This document shows, piece after piece, positions 16,509 through 26,222 of a stretch of DNA of 64,000 bases. Position 1 is the first letter of the stretch. Every line of letters begins with the position of its first letter. The notes under the pieces were generated by a model. That model searched no databases. It was not told the DNA's origin and was given only the letters and a program-made list of their open reading frames with translations. Position numbers and translations under genes: made by a program. This DNA comes from CAVVSD01 sp963757125 (GTDB lineage Bacteria > Actinomycetota > Thermoleophilia > Solirubrobacterales > Solirubrobacteraceae), in NCBI GenBank assembly GCA_963757125.1, contig CAVWQP010000002.1, positions 248,001 through 312,000 on the forward strand. Reading direction: 5' to 3'.

Positions 16509-17665
16509 TCAAGATCACCGCCGCCGGTGCACTCCTCTGCGCAGCCGCCGCGCTCGCCGCCTGCGGCAGCAGCTCCGACGACAAGGCCGCGAGCACCACG
16601 GCGAGCGCCGAAGGCCCGGCGAAGGAGCTGAAGTTCGAGCTGACCGACGACGGGTGCACGCCGGCGAACGCCAAGGTCGAGGCCGGGGCGGTGAAGATCG
16701 TCGCGTCCAACCCCGCGAGCACGAAGACGGACGAGATCGAGCTCAAGAACGCCGACGGGATCATCATGGGCGAGCGCGAGAACCTCGCGCCGGGCCTGTC
16801 GTCGGACTTCACGCTGACCCTCCAGCCCGGCGAGTACACGCTCAACTGCACGTTCCAGAACGCGCAGCGCGACAACGGCAAGGTCACGGTGACCGGGACC
16901 ACCTCCGGGTCGAAGGTCGACGACGCGCTGCTCACCGCGGCGGTCGCGGACTACAAGGCCTACGTCGCGAAGGAGACCGCCGCGCTCGTCGACTCGACGA
17001 AGGGGTTCACGGCCGCGCTGCGCGCGGGCGACCTCGACAAGGCCAAGGAGCTCTTCGGCCCGACGCGGTTCCACTACGAGGCGGTCGAGCCGATCGCCGA
17101 GAGCTTCGGCGACCTCGACCCGGAGATCGACGCGCGCGTGAACGACGTCTCCGACAAGGCCAAGTGGACCGGCTTCCACCGCATCGAGCAGATCCTCTGG
17201 CGCGACGGCACGACGAAGGGCACCGAGCGCTACGCCTCCGAGCTGCAGGCCGACGTCGACGACCTCAACTCCAAGATCGCCGGCCTGAAGCTGCAGCCCG
17301 CGCAGGTGGCGAACGGGGCGGTCGGCCTGCTCGACGAGGTCTCGGCGAGCAAGATCACCGGCGAGGAGGACCGCTACTCGCACACCGACCTGTCGGACTT
17401 CGCCGCCAACGTCGCCGGCGCGCGCGCCGCGTTCGACGCGCTCAAGCCGGTGCTCGTCAAGCAGGGCGACCAGCAGCTCGTGACCCAGATCGACCAGCGC
17501 ATGTCGGCCGTCGAGCAGGGCATCGACGACTACAAGCGCGACACGCCGCTCGGCTACGCCACCTACGCCGCGCTGACCCCGGCCGACCGGCGCCAGCTCG
17601 CCCAGCAGGTGACGTCGCTCGCCGAGCCCCTCTCGCTGGTGGCCGGGAAGGTCCTGAACAGCTAG
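16505..17665 (+). CDS. efeO: EfeO iron-uptake lipoprotein (cupredoxin plus M75 domain)
   Basis: The 386-residue exported lipoprotein has a hydrophobic N-terminus and lipobox LAAC (cleavage before Cys about 20), so it is anchored outside the membrane. A cupredoxin-like domain follows (about 40-135), then a four-helix M75/EfeO domain with the HRIEQ signature (GFHRIEQILW, near 225) whose His and Glu bind metal. In EfeUOB this component captures and oxidises or hands over ferrous/ferric iron to EfeU. The start is the ATG overlapping the efeU stop. The frame is open much further upstream but lies over efeU. Confidence 0.93.
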   Translation: MIKITAAGALLCAAAALAACGSSSDDKAASTTASAEGPAKELKFELTDDGCTPANAKVEAGAVKIVASNPASTKTDEIELKNADGIIMGERENLAPGLSSDFTLTLQPGEYTLNCTFQNAQRDNGKVTVTGTTSGSKVDDALLTAAVADYKAYVAKETAALVDSTKGFTAALRAGDLDKAKELFGPTRFHYEAVEPIAESFGDLDPEIDARVNDVSDKAKWTGFHRIEQILWRDGTTKGTERYASELQADVDDLNSKIAGLKLQPAQVANGAVGLLDEVSASKITGEEDRYSHTDLSDFAANVAGARAAFDALKPVLVKQGDQQLVTQIDQRMSAVEQGIDDYKRDTPLGYATYAALTPADRRQLAQQVTSLAEPLSLVAGKVLNS

Positions 17666-17673
17666 TGGAGCCC

Positions 17674-18883
17674 ATGACGCGACGCCGCGCGCTGCTCGCC
17701 GGCGGCGGGGCCCTCGGGCTCGCCGCCGCGGGTGGCGCCGGCTTCGCGGTCGGCGAGTCGGCGGCGTCGGGCGACGCGCCGTCGGGCGACGAGATCGTCG
17801 CGTTCGAGGGCGTCCATCAGGCCGGCGTGGCGACGCCCGCGCAGGCGCGGCTCGTGTTCGGCGCGTTCGACCTCACCTCCGACCGCCCCGCGGACCTGCG
17901 CGAGCTCCTGCGCGTGTGGACCGACGCGGCGCGGCGGATGACCGCCGGGGAGTCGACGGGACCCGTCGAGGGCGCGGCCGAGGTGCCGCCCGCCGACACC
18001 GGCGAGGCCGTCGGCCTCGGCGCGCGGCGGCTCACGATCACCGTCGGCCTCGGGCCGCGGGTCTTCGAGCGCCTCGGGCTCGAGGACCGCAGGCCCGCCG
18101 GCCTGCGCGCGCTGCCCGCGCTCGCGGGCGACCAGCTCGACCCGGCCCGCACGGGCGGCGATCTCTGCGTCCAGGCCTGCGCGGACGACCCCCAGGTGGC
18201 CTTCCACGCCGTGCGCAACCTCCTGCGCATCGGCCGCGGCATGGCCGAGCTGCGCTGGATGCAGCTCGGCTTCGGCAGCAACACGGCGACGACCACCGAC
18301 GAGGCGACGCCGCGCAACCTCATGGGCTTCAAGGACGGCACGCGCAACCTGCGCGTGGACGACGACGCGAGCATGGACCGCTACGTGTGGGTCGGCGCGG
18401 AGGAGCCGCAGGCGTGGTTCCGCGGCGGGACCTACGTCGTCGCGCGCCGCATCCGGATGCTCATCGAGGCGTGGGACCGCGACAACCTCGGCGACCAGGA
18501 GGCCGTCATCGGGCGGCGCAAGGCGTCGGGCGCGCCGCTGAGCGGCACGAAGGAGTTCGATCCGCCCGATCTGGCCGGTGGGGCGATCCCGGCGAACGCC
18601 CACATCCGCCTCGCGGCGCCGTCCACGAACGGCGGCGTGAAGATCCTGCGTCGCGGCTACGCGTACACGGACGGGATCGACCCCCGCACCGGGCTGCTCG
18701 ACGCCGGCCTGTTCTTCATCTGCTTCCAGCGCGACCCGGAGACCGGCGTTCGTCGCGATCCAGCGCCGGCTCGGCGCGACCGACGCCCTCGGCGAGTACA
18801 TCCAGCACACCGGCGGCGGCCTGTTCGCGATGCTGCCGGGCGTGCGCCGCGGGCAGTACCTCGGCCAGGGCCTCCTCGGCTAG
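17674..18883 (+). pseudogene. efeB: EfeB DyP-type peroxidase/deferrochelatase, +1 frameshift near 18748
   Basis: The N-terminus is a twin-arginine signal (MTRRRALLAGGGALGLAAAG), as expected for haem-loaded EfeB exported folded. The DyP signature GFKDGTRN is present near residue 211, followed by the haem-proximal region. At 18745-18748 the frame breaks: after PETG the next frame continues with FVAIQRRLGATDALGEYIQH and LPGVRRGQYLGQGLLG to the TAG at 18881. Removing one base gives a normal product of about 402 residues. EfeB oxidises ferrous iron or removes iron from haem for EfeOU. It follows efeO by eight bases. With 95% of the gene intact and both halves conserved, an assembly error is as likely as a true mutation. 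Confidence 0.88.
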
Positions 18884-18886
18884 CGG

Positions 18887-19261
18887 CTAGGCCGCGTCGC
18901 CTTCGATGGCGTCGTCGAGCGCCTCGAGCGCCTCGGCGCGGCTGGGGACGATCGTGAAGATCTGGTCGAGCCCCGTGATCTCGAAGGTCTTGGCGATGCT
19001 CGAGTCGGTGTTGACGACCGCGAGCGCGCCCCCTCGGGAGCGCAGCCGCTTCACGGCGCCGATGAGCACGCCGAGCGCCGTCGAGTCCAGGAAGGACACC
19101 TCGGTGAGGTCGATCGCCATGCGGCGCTCGCCGCTCTCGATGGCATCGGTGATGACCTGCTTGAGCTCCGGTGCGGTGAACAGGTCGATCTCACCGCGTG
19201 CGGCGATGACGTAGTGCCCGGCTTCGGAGCCCTGCTCGACGATGACGAACTCAGGCGGCAT
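18887..19261 (-). CDS. STAS-domain anti-sigma factor antagonist
   Basis: The 124-residue single-domain STAS protein of the SpoIIAA/RsbV class has the phosphorylatable Ser in FLDSTALGVL near residue 60 and the usual strand GEIDLFTAPEL before it. In partner switching the dephosphorylated form binds an RsbW-like kinase and frees a sigma factor. It is the third gene of a minus-strand trio with an RsbW-like ATPase and a degenerate relative, so its partner is probably encoded next to it. A TACACT box ends eight bases before its own start, so it may also be transcribed separately. Its 3' end is three bases from efeB, which converges on it. Confidence 0.9.
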   Translation of the reverse strand: MPPEFVIVEQGSEAGHYVIAARGEIDLFTAPELKQVITDAIESGERRMAIDLTEVSFLDSTALGVLIGAVKRLRSRGGALAVVNTDSSIAKTFEITGLDQIFTIVPSRAEALEALDDAIEGDAA

Positions 19262-19279
19262 TCGGGGCCAGTGTAGGAC

Positions 19280-19675
19280 TCAGGCGGACAGCGAGACGAG
19301 GATCACGAGGTGCTCTCCGGCGGCGCTCGGCTCGACAGTCACCTGCTCGGAGACCTGCTCGACGATGTTGCCCACGCCCGGCAGTTCGGCGGCGGCGAGC
19401 AGGGCCGCGCCACCCTCCGGCGCGAGCGGCCCGATGCGCAGCACGAGCGTGTCCTGCGTCGTCCGGATGTGGACCCGCAGCCCTCCGTCGTCGTTCACGT
19501 GCGACGGCCCGTGCGCGGCGATCGCGTCGGACACGAGCAGCACGTCGTCCAGGCGATCGACGGGCGCGTCGGCGCGTGCCGCCAGCATCCCGATCACCCG
19601 CCCCAGCACCGGGCCGACGAGGCTCTCGCGCCGCAGGATCACGGTCGCCTCGTTGCTCGGATCGGGGCGGTTCAT
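19280..19675 (-). CDS. RsbW-like fold protein without ATP-binding motifs
   Basis: The 131-residue protein begins at the ATG that overlaps the stop of the anti-sigma ATPase gene (ATGA). The strand-helix pattern follows the HATPase_c fold: LDDVLLVSDAIAAHG sits where the N box of RsbW would be, and LRVHIRTTQDTLVLRIG matches the following hairpin. The catalytic Glu and Asn and the glycine-rich G1 and G2 boxes are absent. It is best read as a pseudo-kinase partner of the neighbouring ATPase or a structural member of the switch. The frame continues upstream over the ATPase gene but that part is a shadow. Confidence 0.6.
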   Translation of the reverse strand: MNRPDPSNEATVILRRESLVGPVLGRVIGMLAARADAPVDRLDDVLLVSDAIAAHGPSHVNDDGGLRVHIRTTQDTLVLRIGPLAPEGGAALLAAAELPGVGNIVEQVSEQVTVEPSAAGEHLVILVSLSA

Positions 19676-20067
19676 CAGCCCTCGATCCGGAAGGTCATGC
19701 GCACTTCGGTCGCATCGTCCTCCCCCGTCCCGAGCTCCAGCGACTCGGTCAGGGTGGCGATGAGCGGCAGGCCGAGGCCGAGCCCGGGCGAGTCCGCGCG
19801 CGGCACGACGCCGCGTCCCTCGTCGCGCACGACGACGCTCAACTCCGAGTCCCCCAGCGCGGCCCTGATCTCCATCGGACCCTCCGCGTCGGCGTACGCG
19901 TGGATCACCACATTCGTGCACGCCTCGGTCACCGCGAGCTTGATGTCCGAGAGCAGCTGCTCGGGCATCGAGAGCGCCTCGCCGAGCCCTCCGAACGCGT
20001 GTCGCACGACCGCGACGTTCTCGGCGCGGGCTGGGAGTGAGAGGACGAGGTCTGGGGAGGCTGACAT
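19675..20067 (-). CDS. RsbW/SpoIIAB-like anti-sigma serine kinase
   Basis: The 130-residue protein is a single GHKL ATPase domain. The N box is KLAVTEACTNVVIHAY near residue 50, G1 is VVRDEGRG near 82 and G2 is GLGLGLPLI near 97. Proteins of this type bind and inactivate a SigB/SigF-type factor and phosphorylate a STAS antagonist. The STAS gene two positions downstream and the SigF-like factor at 10376 are candidate partners (inference). The ATG start faces gltB across about 110 bases, which must carry both promoters. Confidence 0.88.
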   Translation of the reverse strand: MSASPDLVLSLPARAENVAVVRHAFGGLGEALSMPEQLLSDIKLAVTEACTNVVIHAYADAEGPMEIRAALGDSELSVVVRDEGRGVVPRADSPGLGLGLPLIATLTESLELGTGEDDATEVRMTFRIEG

Positions 20068-20178
20068 TGAGGCGATCTGCGCAGGCGGAGCGGTAGTGCC
20101 CGCGCGAGTGCCGTCCTATGCGCGTTGCTACCCTTTGCCCTCGCCTCCAAGTGCCCAGAGCCGCCCGGGAGCACTGCT

Positions 20179-23100
20179 ATGACGACGTTCCACCAGCCGC
20201 CATACCAGGCCGACGGCCTGTACGACCCCCGATACGAGCACGATGCGTGTGGCGTCGCGCTCGTCGCGCGCCTCGACAACCAGGCGACACGCGAGGTCGT
20301 CGACAAGGCGCTCATGGCGCTCGAGAACCTGGAGCACCGTGGCGCGACGGGCGCGGACTCCAAGTCCGGCGACGGCGCCGGGATCCTCACGCAGATGCCC
20401 GACGCCTTCCTGCGCGCGGAGGTCGAGTTCGAGCTCCCCCCGGTCGGCACGTACGGCGTCGCGATGTGCTTCCTGCCGACGAACGCGGCGGTGCGCACGA
20501 AGATCGAGGCGCTGCTCGAGCTGAACACGCGCGTCGAGGGCCAGGAGGTCCTCGGCTGGCGCGACATCCCGATCGACGAGGAGTTCGTCGGCTCGACCGC
20601 CAACCGCACGCGCCCGGTGATGCGGCAGCTCTTCGTCGCCGCGCGTGGCGAGTGCGAGACCGATCAGGACGCGTTCGAGCGCAAGCTCTACGTCATCCGG
20701 CGCATCTGCGAGCTGGCCTCCGGCCCCGAGTTCTACGTCTCCTCGTTCTCCTCGCGCACGATCGTCTACAAGGGGATGTTCATCCCCGACCAGGTCCGCG
20801 GCTTCTTCCTGGACCTGCAGGACGAGCGCTTCACGAGCGCGATGTGCCTCGTGCACTCGCGCTTCTCGACGAACACGTTCCCGAGCTGGGAGCTCGCGCA
20901 TCCGTTCCGGTACATCGCCCACAACGGCGAGATCAACACGCTCATGGGCAACGTCAACTGGATGCGTGCACGGGAGTCCGCGCTCGCGTCCGAGTTGTTC
21001 GGCAAGGACCTCGACAAGGTCATGCCGATCGTGCGGCCCGGCGGGTCGGACTCGGCGACCTTCGACAACGTCCTCGAGCTGCTCATGCTGGCCGGGCGCT
21101 CCCTGCCGCACGCGGTGATGATGATGATCCCGGAGGCCTACGCCGACCGGGACGACCTGCCCGAGGACCTCGTCAGCTTCTACGCGTACCACGCGTGTCT
21201 CATGGAGCCGTGGGACGGCCCCGCCGCGGTGGCCTTCACCGACGGGCGCGTCGTCGGCGCGACGCTCGACCGCAACGGCCTGCGCCCCGGCCGCTGGCTC
21301 GAGACGCACGACGGCCACGTCATCCTCGGCTCCGAGGCCGGCCTGCTGAACATCACGCCGCCCGAGGTCAAGCGCCTCGGCCGCCTGCAGCCGGGCAAGC
21401 TCTTCCTCGTCGACCTCGAGAAGGGGCGCATCGTCGCCGACGACGAGGTCAAGCGCGAGGTCGCGTCGCAGCAGCCCTACGGCGAGTGGGTCTCGCGCAA
21501 CACGGTCCACTTCGACGACCTCGAGCCGGCGCACGTGACGATGACCGGCGTCGAGCCGACCCGGCTGCGCCAGCTCGCGTTCGGCTACACGCAGGAGGAC
21601 CTCCGCGTCCTCATCGCGCCGATGGCCGCCAACGGCGAGGAGCCGCTCGGCTCGATGGGCAACGACGCCGCGCTCGCGGTCCTCTCCGACCGCCGCCCGC
21701 CGCTCTACAGCTACTTCAAGCAGCTCTTCGCGCAGGTCACGAACCCGCCGATCGACCCGATCCGCGAGTCGATCGTCATGTCGCTGGGCACCGGCGTCGG
21801 CTCGGAGCAGAACCTCCTGGCCGAGACGCCCGAGCACGCCCACCAGCTGGTCATGAGCCAGCCGATCCTGCGCAACTGGGAGCTGGAGACGCTGCGCCAC
21901 GTCTCCCACGACGTCTTCAACGCGCACACGATCGACATCACCTGGCCGCTCGCCGACGGCGCCGAGGGCCTCGAGAAGCGACTCGCGCAGATCTGCGACG
22001 AGGCCCATCAGGCGATCGAGGAGGGGACCAACATCCTCGTCCTCTCCGACCGCCGGATGAACTCCGAGCGCGTCCCGATCCCCGCCCTGCTCGCGGTCGC
22101 GGCGACGCACCACCACCTCGTGCGCGCGGGCACGCGCCTGCGCGCGGGACTCGTCCTGGAGTCCGGTGAGCCGCGCGAGGTCCACCACATGGCGACGATC
22201 ATCGGGTTCGGCGCGAGCGCGATCAACCCGTACCTGCTGTTCGACTCCGTCGACGAGCTGGTCCTCGAGGACCGCCTCCCGAAGAACAACGGCGAGATCG
22301 CCAAGGCGCAGGCGAACATCGTCAAGGCGATCGGCAAGGGCCTGCTCAAGACGATCTCCAAGATGGGGATCTCGACGGTCCAGTCCTACTGCGGCGCGCA
22401 GATCTTCGAGGCCGTCGGCCTGGAGCGCGAGCTCGTCGACCGCTACTTCACCGGCACAGCGTCGCGCATCGGCGGCATCGGCCTCGACGTCCTCGCCCGC
22501 GAGACGATCGAGCGCCACGCCCAGGCCTACGGGCCCTGGGGGCAGGACCACAAGGAGGAGCTGCTCCCGGTCGGCGGCGTCTACGCCTGGCGGCGCGAGG
22601 GCGAGCTGCACATGTGGAACCCCGAGACGATCGCGCTGCTGCAGCACGCGGTCCGTGCGGGCGACGACGCGCAGGACCGCTACGACGCCTACGCGAAGGC
22701 GATCAACGAGGACGCGACGCAGCGCGCGACGCTGCGCGGGCTCCTGCGTATCCGCACCGACCAGGAGCCGATCCCGCTCGAGGAGGTCGAGCCGGCGCAG
22801 GAGATCGTCCGCCGCTTCGCGACGGGCGCCATGTCGCTCGGCTCCATCTCGCGCGAGTCGCACGAGACGCTGGCGATCGCCATGAACCGCCTCGGCGGCC
22901 GGTCGAACACCGGCGAGGGCGGGGAGGACCCGGTCCGCTTCACGCCCGATCCCAACGGCGACCGGCGCCGCTCGGCGATCAAGCAGGTCGCCTCCGGGCG
23001 CTTCGGCGTGACGATCGAGTACCTCGTCAACGCCGACCAGCTGCAGATCAAGATGGCCCAGGGCGCGAAGCCCGGCGAGGGCGGCCAGCTCCCCGGCCAC

Positions 23101-24732
23101 AAGGTCGACGACTACATCGGCAAGGTCCGCTACACCACGCCCGGCGTGGGCCTGATCTCGCCGCCGCCGCACCACGACATCTACTCGATCGAGGACCTCA
23201 AGCAGCTCATCTACGACCTGCGCTGCGGCAACCCCAAGGCGTCGGTCTCGGTGAAGCTCGTGAGCGAGGTCGGGGTCGGCACCGTCGCCGCCGGCGTGGC
23301 GAAGGCGAACGCCGACCACGTGCTCATCGCCGGACACGACGGCGGCACCGGCGCCTCGCCGCTGTCGTCGATCCAGGCGGCCGGCGTGCCGTGGGAGATC
23401 GGCCTGGCCGAGACGCAGCAGACGCTGCTGCGCAACGACCTGCGCTCCCGCATCACGGTCCAGACCGACGGTCAGCTCAAGACCGGCCGCGACGTCGCGA
23501 TCGCCTCGATGCTGGGCGCGGACGAGTTCGGCTTCTCCACCGCGCCGCTCATCGCGACGGGCTGCATCATGATGCGCGCCTGCCACCTGAACACCTGCCC
23601 GGTTGGCATCGCGACGCAGGACCCGGAGCTGCGCAAGCGGTTCGCGGGCACCCCGGAGCACGTCGTGAACTTCTTCTTCTTCGTGGCCGAGGAGCTGCGC
23701 GGGATCATGGCGTCGCTCGGCGTCCGGTCGCTCGACGAGCTCACCGGCCGCGCCGACCTCCTCCAGGCCGACGAGGCCGTCGAGCACTGGAAGGCGCGCG
23801 GCGTCGACCTCAGCGGCGTCCTCGCGATGCCCGAGCTGCCGCCCGGCACGCCGCGCCGCCGCGTCGAGGCGCCGCCGGAGGTCCTCGGCGACCACCTCGA
23901 CTGGAAGCTGCTGGAGCAGGCCCGTCCTGCCCTCGCCGCCCAGGAGCCGGTGCGCTTCTCGACCGAGATCCGCAACGTGCACCGCTGCGTCGGCGGCGTG
24001 CTCTCCAGCAACGTGGCCACCCGGTACGGGCAGGCCGGGCTGCCGGCGGACACCATCCGCGTCGACCTGCACGGCTCGGCCGGGCAGTCCTTCGGCGGCT
24101 GGCTGGCCAACGGCGTGACCTTCGTCCTGCACGGCGACGCCAACGACTACGCGGGCAAGGGCCTCTCGGGCGGCACGATCGCCGTGCTCCCGCCGGAGGA
24201 CGCCGCGTACCGCGCGGAGGAGAACGTCATCGTCGGCAACACCGTGCTCTACGGGGCGACCGGCGGCAAGGCGTTCTTCCGGGGACTCGCGGGCGAGCGC
24301 TTCGCCGTGCGCAACTCGGGCGCCGACGCCGTCGTCGAGGGCCTCGGCGACCACGGCTGCGAGTACATGACCGGCGGTCGCGTGATCGTGCTCGGGGCGA
24401 CCGGGCGCAACTTCGCGGCGGGCATGAGCGGCGGCCTGGCCTTCGTCCTCGACGAGGCCGGAACGTTCCGCACGCGGGGCGTCAACCCGACGATGCTCGA
24501 CCAGCTCGAGGAGCTCGACGAGGGCGACATCATCGAGGTCCGCGCGCTCGTGGACGAGCACCTCGAGCGCACCGGGTCCCCGGTGGCACGGCGCGTCCTC
24601 GACAACTGGGACGAGCTGCTGCCGAAGTTCATCAAGGTCTTCCCGACCGACTACAAGCGCGTGCTCGCCGAGCGGGCGGAGGCGGAGCGGGCCGCGTCCG
24701 AGGCGCGGTCGGAGGTCGAGATCGATGGGTGA
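20179..24732 (+). CDS. gltB: Glutamate synthase (NADPH) large subunit
   Basis: The 1517-residue product is full length. The N-terminal 23 residues are a propeptide; cleavage before Cys24 (HDACGVALVARLD) would expose the Ntn glutaminase nucleophile that releases ammonia from glutamine. The amidotransferase continues with AHNGEINTLMGN. The central and FMN-binding synthase domains follow, with a [3Fe-4S] site at Cys1129, Cys1135 and Cys1140. The C-terminal beta-helix holds repeated GG motifs (about 1270-1450). It makes two glutamates from glutamine and 2-oxoglutarate. The chosen ATG has GGGAG seven bases upstream; the open frame before it would extend into the promoter. It overlaps gltD by eight bases. 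Confidence 0.96.
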   Translation: MTTFHQPPYQADGLYDPRYEHDACGVALVARLDNQATREVVDKALMALENLEHRGATGADSKSGDGAGILTQMPDAFLRAEVEFELPPVGTYGVAMCFLPTNAAVRTKIEALLELNTRVEGQEVLGWRDIPIDEEFVGSTANRTRPVMRQLFVAARGECETDQDAFERKLYVIRRICELASGPEFYVSSFSSRTIVYKGMFIPDQVRGFFLDLQDERFTSAMCLVHSRFSTNTFPSWELAHPFRYIAHNGEINTLMGNVNWMRARESALASELFGKDLDKVMPIVRPGGSDSATFDNVLELLMLAGRSLPHAVMMMIPEAYADRDDLPEDLVSFYAYHACLMEPWDGPAAVAFTDGRVVGATLDRNGLRPGRWLETHDGHVILGSEAGLLNITPPEVKRLGRLQPGKLFLVDLEKGRIVADDEVKREVASQQPYGEWVSRNTVHFDDLEPAHVTMTGVEPTRLRQLAFGYTQEDLRVLIAPMAANGEEPLGSMGNDAALAVLSDRRPPLYSYFKQLFAQVTNPPIDPIRESIVMSLGTGVGSEQNLLAETPEHAHQLVMSQPILRNWELETLRHVSHDVFNAHTIDITWPLADGAEGLEKRLAQICDEAHQAIEEGTNILVLSDRRMNSERVPIPALLAVAATHHHLVRAGTRLRAGLVLESGEPREVHHMATIIGFGASAINPYLLFDSVDELVLEDRLPKNNGEIAKAQANIVKAIGKGLLKTISKMGISTVQSYCGAQIFEAVGLERELVDRYFTGTASRIGGIGLDVLARETIERHAQAYGPWGQDHKEELLPVGGVYAWRREGELHMWNPETIALLQHAVRAGDDAQDRYDAYAKAINEDATQRATLRGLLRIRTDQEPIPLEEVEPAQEIVRRFATGAMSLGSISRESHETLAIAMNRLGGRSNTGEGGEDPVRFTPDPNGDRRRSAIKQVASGRFGVTIEYLVNADQLQIKMAQGAKPGEGGQLPGHKVDDYIGKVRYTTPGVGLISPPPHHDIYSIEDLKQLIYDLRCGNPKASVSVKLVSEVGVGTVAAGVAKANADHVLIAGHDGGTGASPLSSIQAAGVPWEIGLAETQQTLLRNDLRSRITVQTDGQLKTGRDVAIASMLGADEFGFSTAPLIATGCIMMRACHLNTCPVGIATQDPELRKRFAGTPEHVVNFFFFVAEELRGIMASLGVRSLDELTGRADLLQADEAVEHWKARGVDLSGVLAMPELPPGTPRRRVEAPPEVLGDHLDWKLLEQARPALAAQEPVRFSTEIRNVHRCVGGVLSSNVATRYGQAGLPADTIRVDLHGSAGQSFGGWLANGVTFVLHGDANDYAGKGLSGGTIAVLPPEDAAYRAEENVIVGNTVLYGATGGKAFFRGLAGERFAVRNSGADAVVEGLGDHGCEYMTGGRVIVLGATGRNFAAGMSGGLAFVLDEAGTFRTRGVNPTMLDQLEELDEGDIIEVRALVDEHLERTGSPVARRVLDNWDELLPKFIKVFPTDYKRVLAERAEAERAASEARSEVEIDG

Positions 24733-26218
24733 GGTCGGAGCGTTCCTGAAGATCGACCGCCACGGCGTCGTCTACCGCGACCCCGCCGAGCGGGCGAGCG
24801 ACTACCAGGAGTTCCTCGTCCAGCGGCCGGACGCCGAGCTGCGCGACCAGGGTGCGCGCTGCATGGAGTGCGGCGTGCCGTTCTGCCACAACGGCTGCCC
24901 GCTGGGCAACCTCATCCCCGACTGGAACGACCTCGTCTACCGCGACCGCTGGCGCGACGCGATCGCGCAGCTGCACGCGACGAACAACTTCCCCGAGTTC
25001 ACCGGCCGCCTGTGCCCCGCGCCGTGCGAGGCCGCCTGCGTCCTGGAGATCCGGGAGGGCGACGCGGTCACCATCAAGCAGATCGAGAACTCGATCATCG
25101 ACCGCGCGTGGTCGGAGGGCTGGGTCGTCCCGCAGCCGCCGCTGCTGGAGACCGGCCGCTCGGTCGGCGTCGTCGGCGCGGGTCCCGCGGGCATGGCCGC
25201 CGCCCAGCAGCTGCGCCGGGCGGGCCATTCGGTGGTGCTCTACGAGCGCGACGAGTCCGCCGGCGGCCTCGTCCGCTTCGGCGTGCCGGACTTCAAGATC
25301 GAGAAGCACGTCGTGGAGCGCCGCGTCGACCAGATGCGCGAGGAGGGCGTCGACGTCCAGCTCGGCGTCGACGTCGGCGTGGACGTCACGTTCGACGAGC
25401 TGCGCGAGCGCCACGACGCGGTCGTCCTGTCCACGGGCTCGCGCGTGCCGCGCGACCTCGGGGTCCCGGGCCGCGAGCTCGACGGCATCCACTTCGCGAT
25501 GGACTACCTGTACGCGCGCACGCGGTTCGTGCAGAGCGGCGTCGACGCCGAGATCACGGCCGCCGGCAAGCACGTCGTCGTCATCGGCGGCGGCGACACC
25601 GGCGCCGACTGCGTCGGGCAGTCGGTCCGCGAGGGCGCCGCGTCGGTCGTGCAGCTCGAGCTGCTGCCCGAGCCGCCCACGCACCGGCCGGACAACCGCA
25701 CCCCGTGGCCGCTGTGGCCGCTGAAGTTCCGCCTCTCCTACGCGATGGAGGAGGCCAAGACGGCCGGCCTCGGCGAGCAGGACTTCGCGGTCACGACGAC
25801 CCACCTCTCGGGCGAGGACGGCCGCGTGACGACCCTGCACGCCGCGCAGGCCGAGCCGGCTCCGCCGTTCGCGCCGGTCGAGGGCACGGAGCTCGAGATC
25901 AAGGCGGACCTCGTCCTGCTCGCGATGGGCTTCCTGCATCCCGAGCAGGAGCTGCTCGACCAGGTCGGCGTCGAGAAGGACCCGCGCGGCAACGTGAAGG
26001 CCGTCTCGCCGTACACGACGTCGGTGCCGGGCGTGTTCGCCGCGGGCGACGCGCGCCGCGGCCAGTCGCTCATCGTCTGGGCGATCAACGAGGGCCGCCA
26101 GTGCGCCCGCATGGTCGACCGCTATCTCGGCGGACTCGGCGACCACATGTCCCACGCGGACGCCGACGAGGGACCCGAGGGTCCCCCGCAGAACCCGGAC
26201 GGCGCGCTCGCGGCATAG
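24725..26218 (+). CDS. gltD: Glutamate synthase small subunit
   Basis: The 497-residue NAD(P)H-oxidising, FAD-binding partner of GltB has N-terminal Cys clusters for two [4Fe-4S] centres (ARCMECGVPFCHNGCPLGN, then LCPAPCEAAC). A FAD-binding Rossmann motif follows (VGVVGAGPAGMAAA, near 149), then a second nucleotide site (VVIGGGDTGADC, near 285) and the terminal GVFAAGDARRG FAD signature. Electrons pass from NADPH through FAD and the clusters to the FMN of GltB. Its start lies inside the end of gltB, so the subunits are coupled. The last 20 residues are an acidic tail. Confidence 0.96.
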   Translation: MGEVGAFLKIDRHGVVYRDPAERASDYQEFLVQRPDAELRDQGARCMECGVPFCHNGCPLGNLIPDWNDLVYRDRWRDAIAQLHATNNFPEFTGRLCPAPCEAACVLEIREGDAVTIKQIENSIIDRAWSEGWVVPQPPLLETGRSVGVVGAGPAGMAAAQQLRRAGHSVVLYERDESAGGLVRFGVPDFKIEKHVVERRVDQMREEGVDVQLGVDVGVDVTFDELRERHDAVVLSTGSRVPRDLGVPGRELDGIHFAMDYLYARTRFVQSGVDAEITAAGKHVVVIGGGDTGADCVGQSVREGAASVVQLELLPEPPTHRPDNRTPWPLWPLKFRLSYAMEEAKTAGLGEQDFAVTTTHLSGEDGRVTTLHAAQAEPAPPFAPVEGTELEIKADLVLLAMGFLHPEQELLDQVGVEKDPRGNVKAVSPYTTSVPGVFAAGDARRGQSLIVWAINEGRQCARMVDRYLGGLGDHMSHADADEGPEGPPQNPDGALAA

Positions 26219-26222
26219 GGCC

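Noticed and set aside
20128..24561. Very long open frame antisense to gltB
   Set aside because: It mirrors the GC-rich third-codon bias of gltB, has a residue make-up of Arg, Gly, Val and Asp repeats without any domain, and the plus strand encodes a textbook glutamate synthase.
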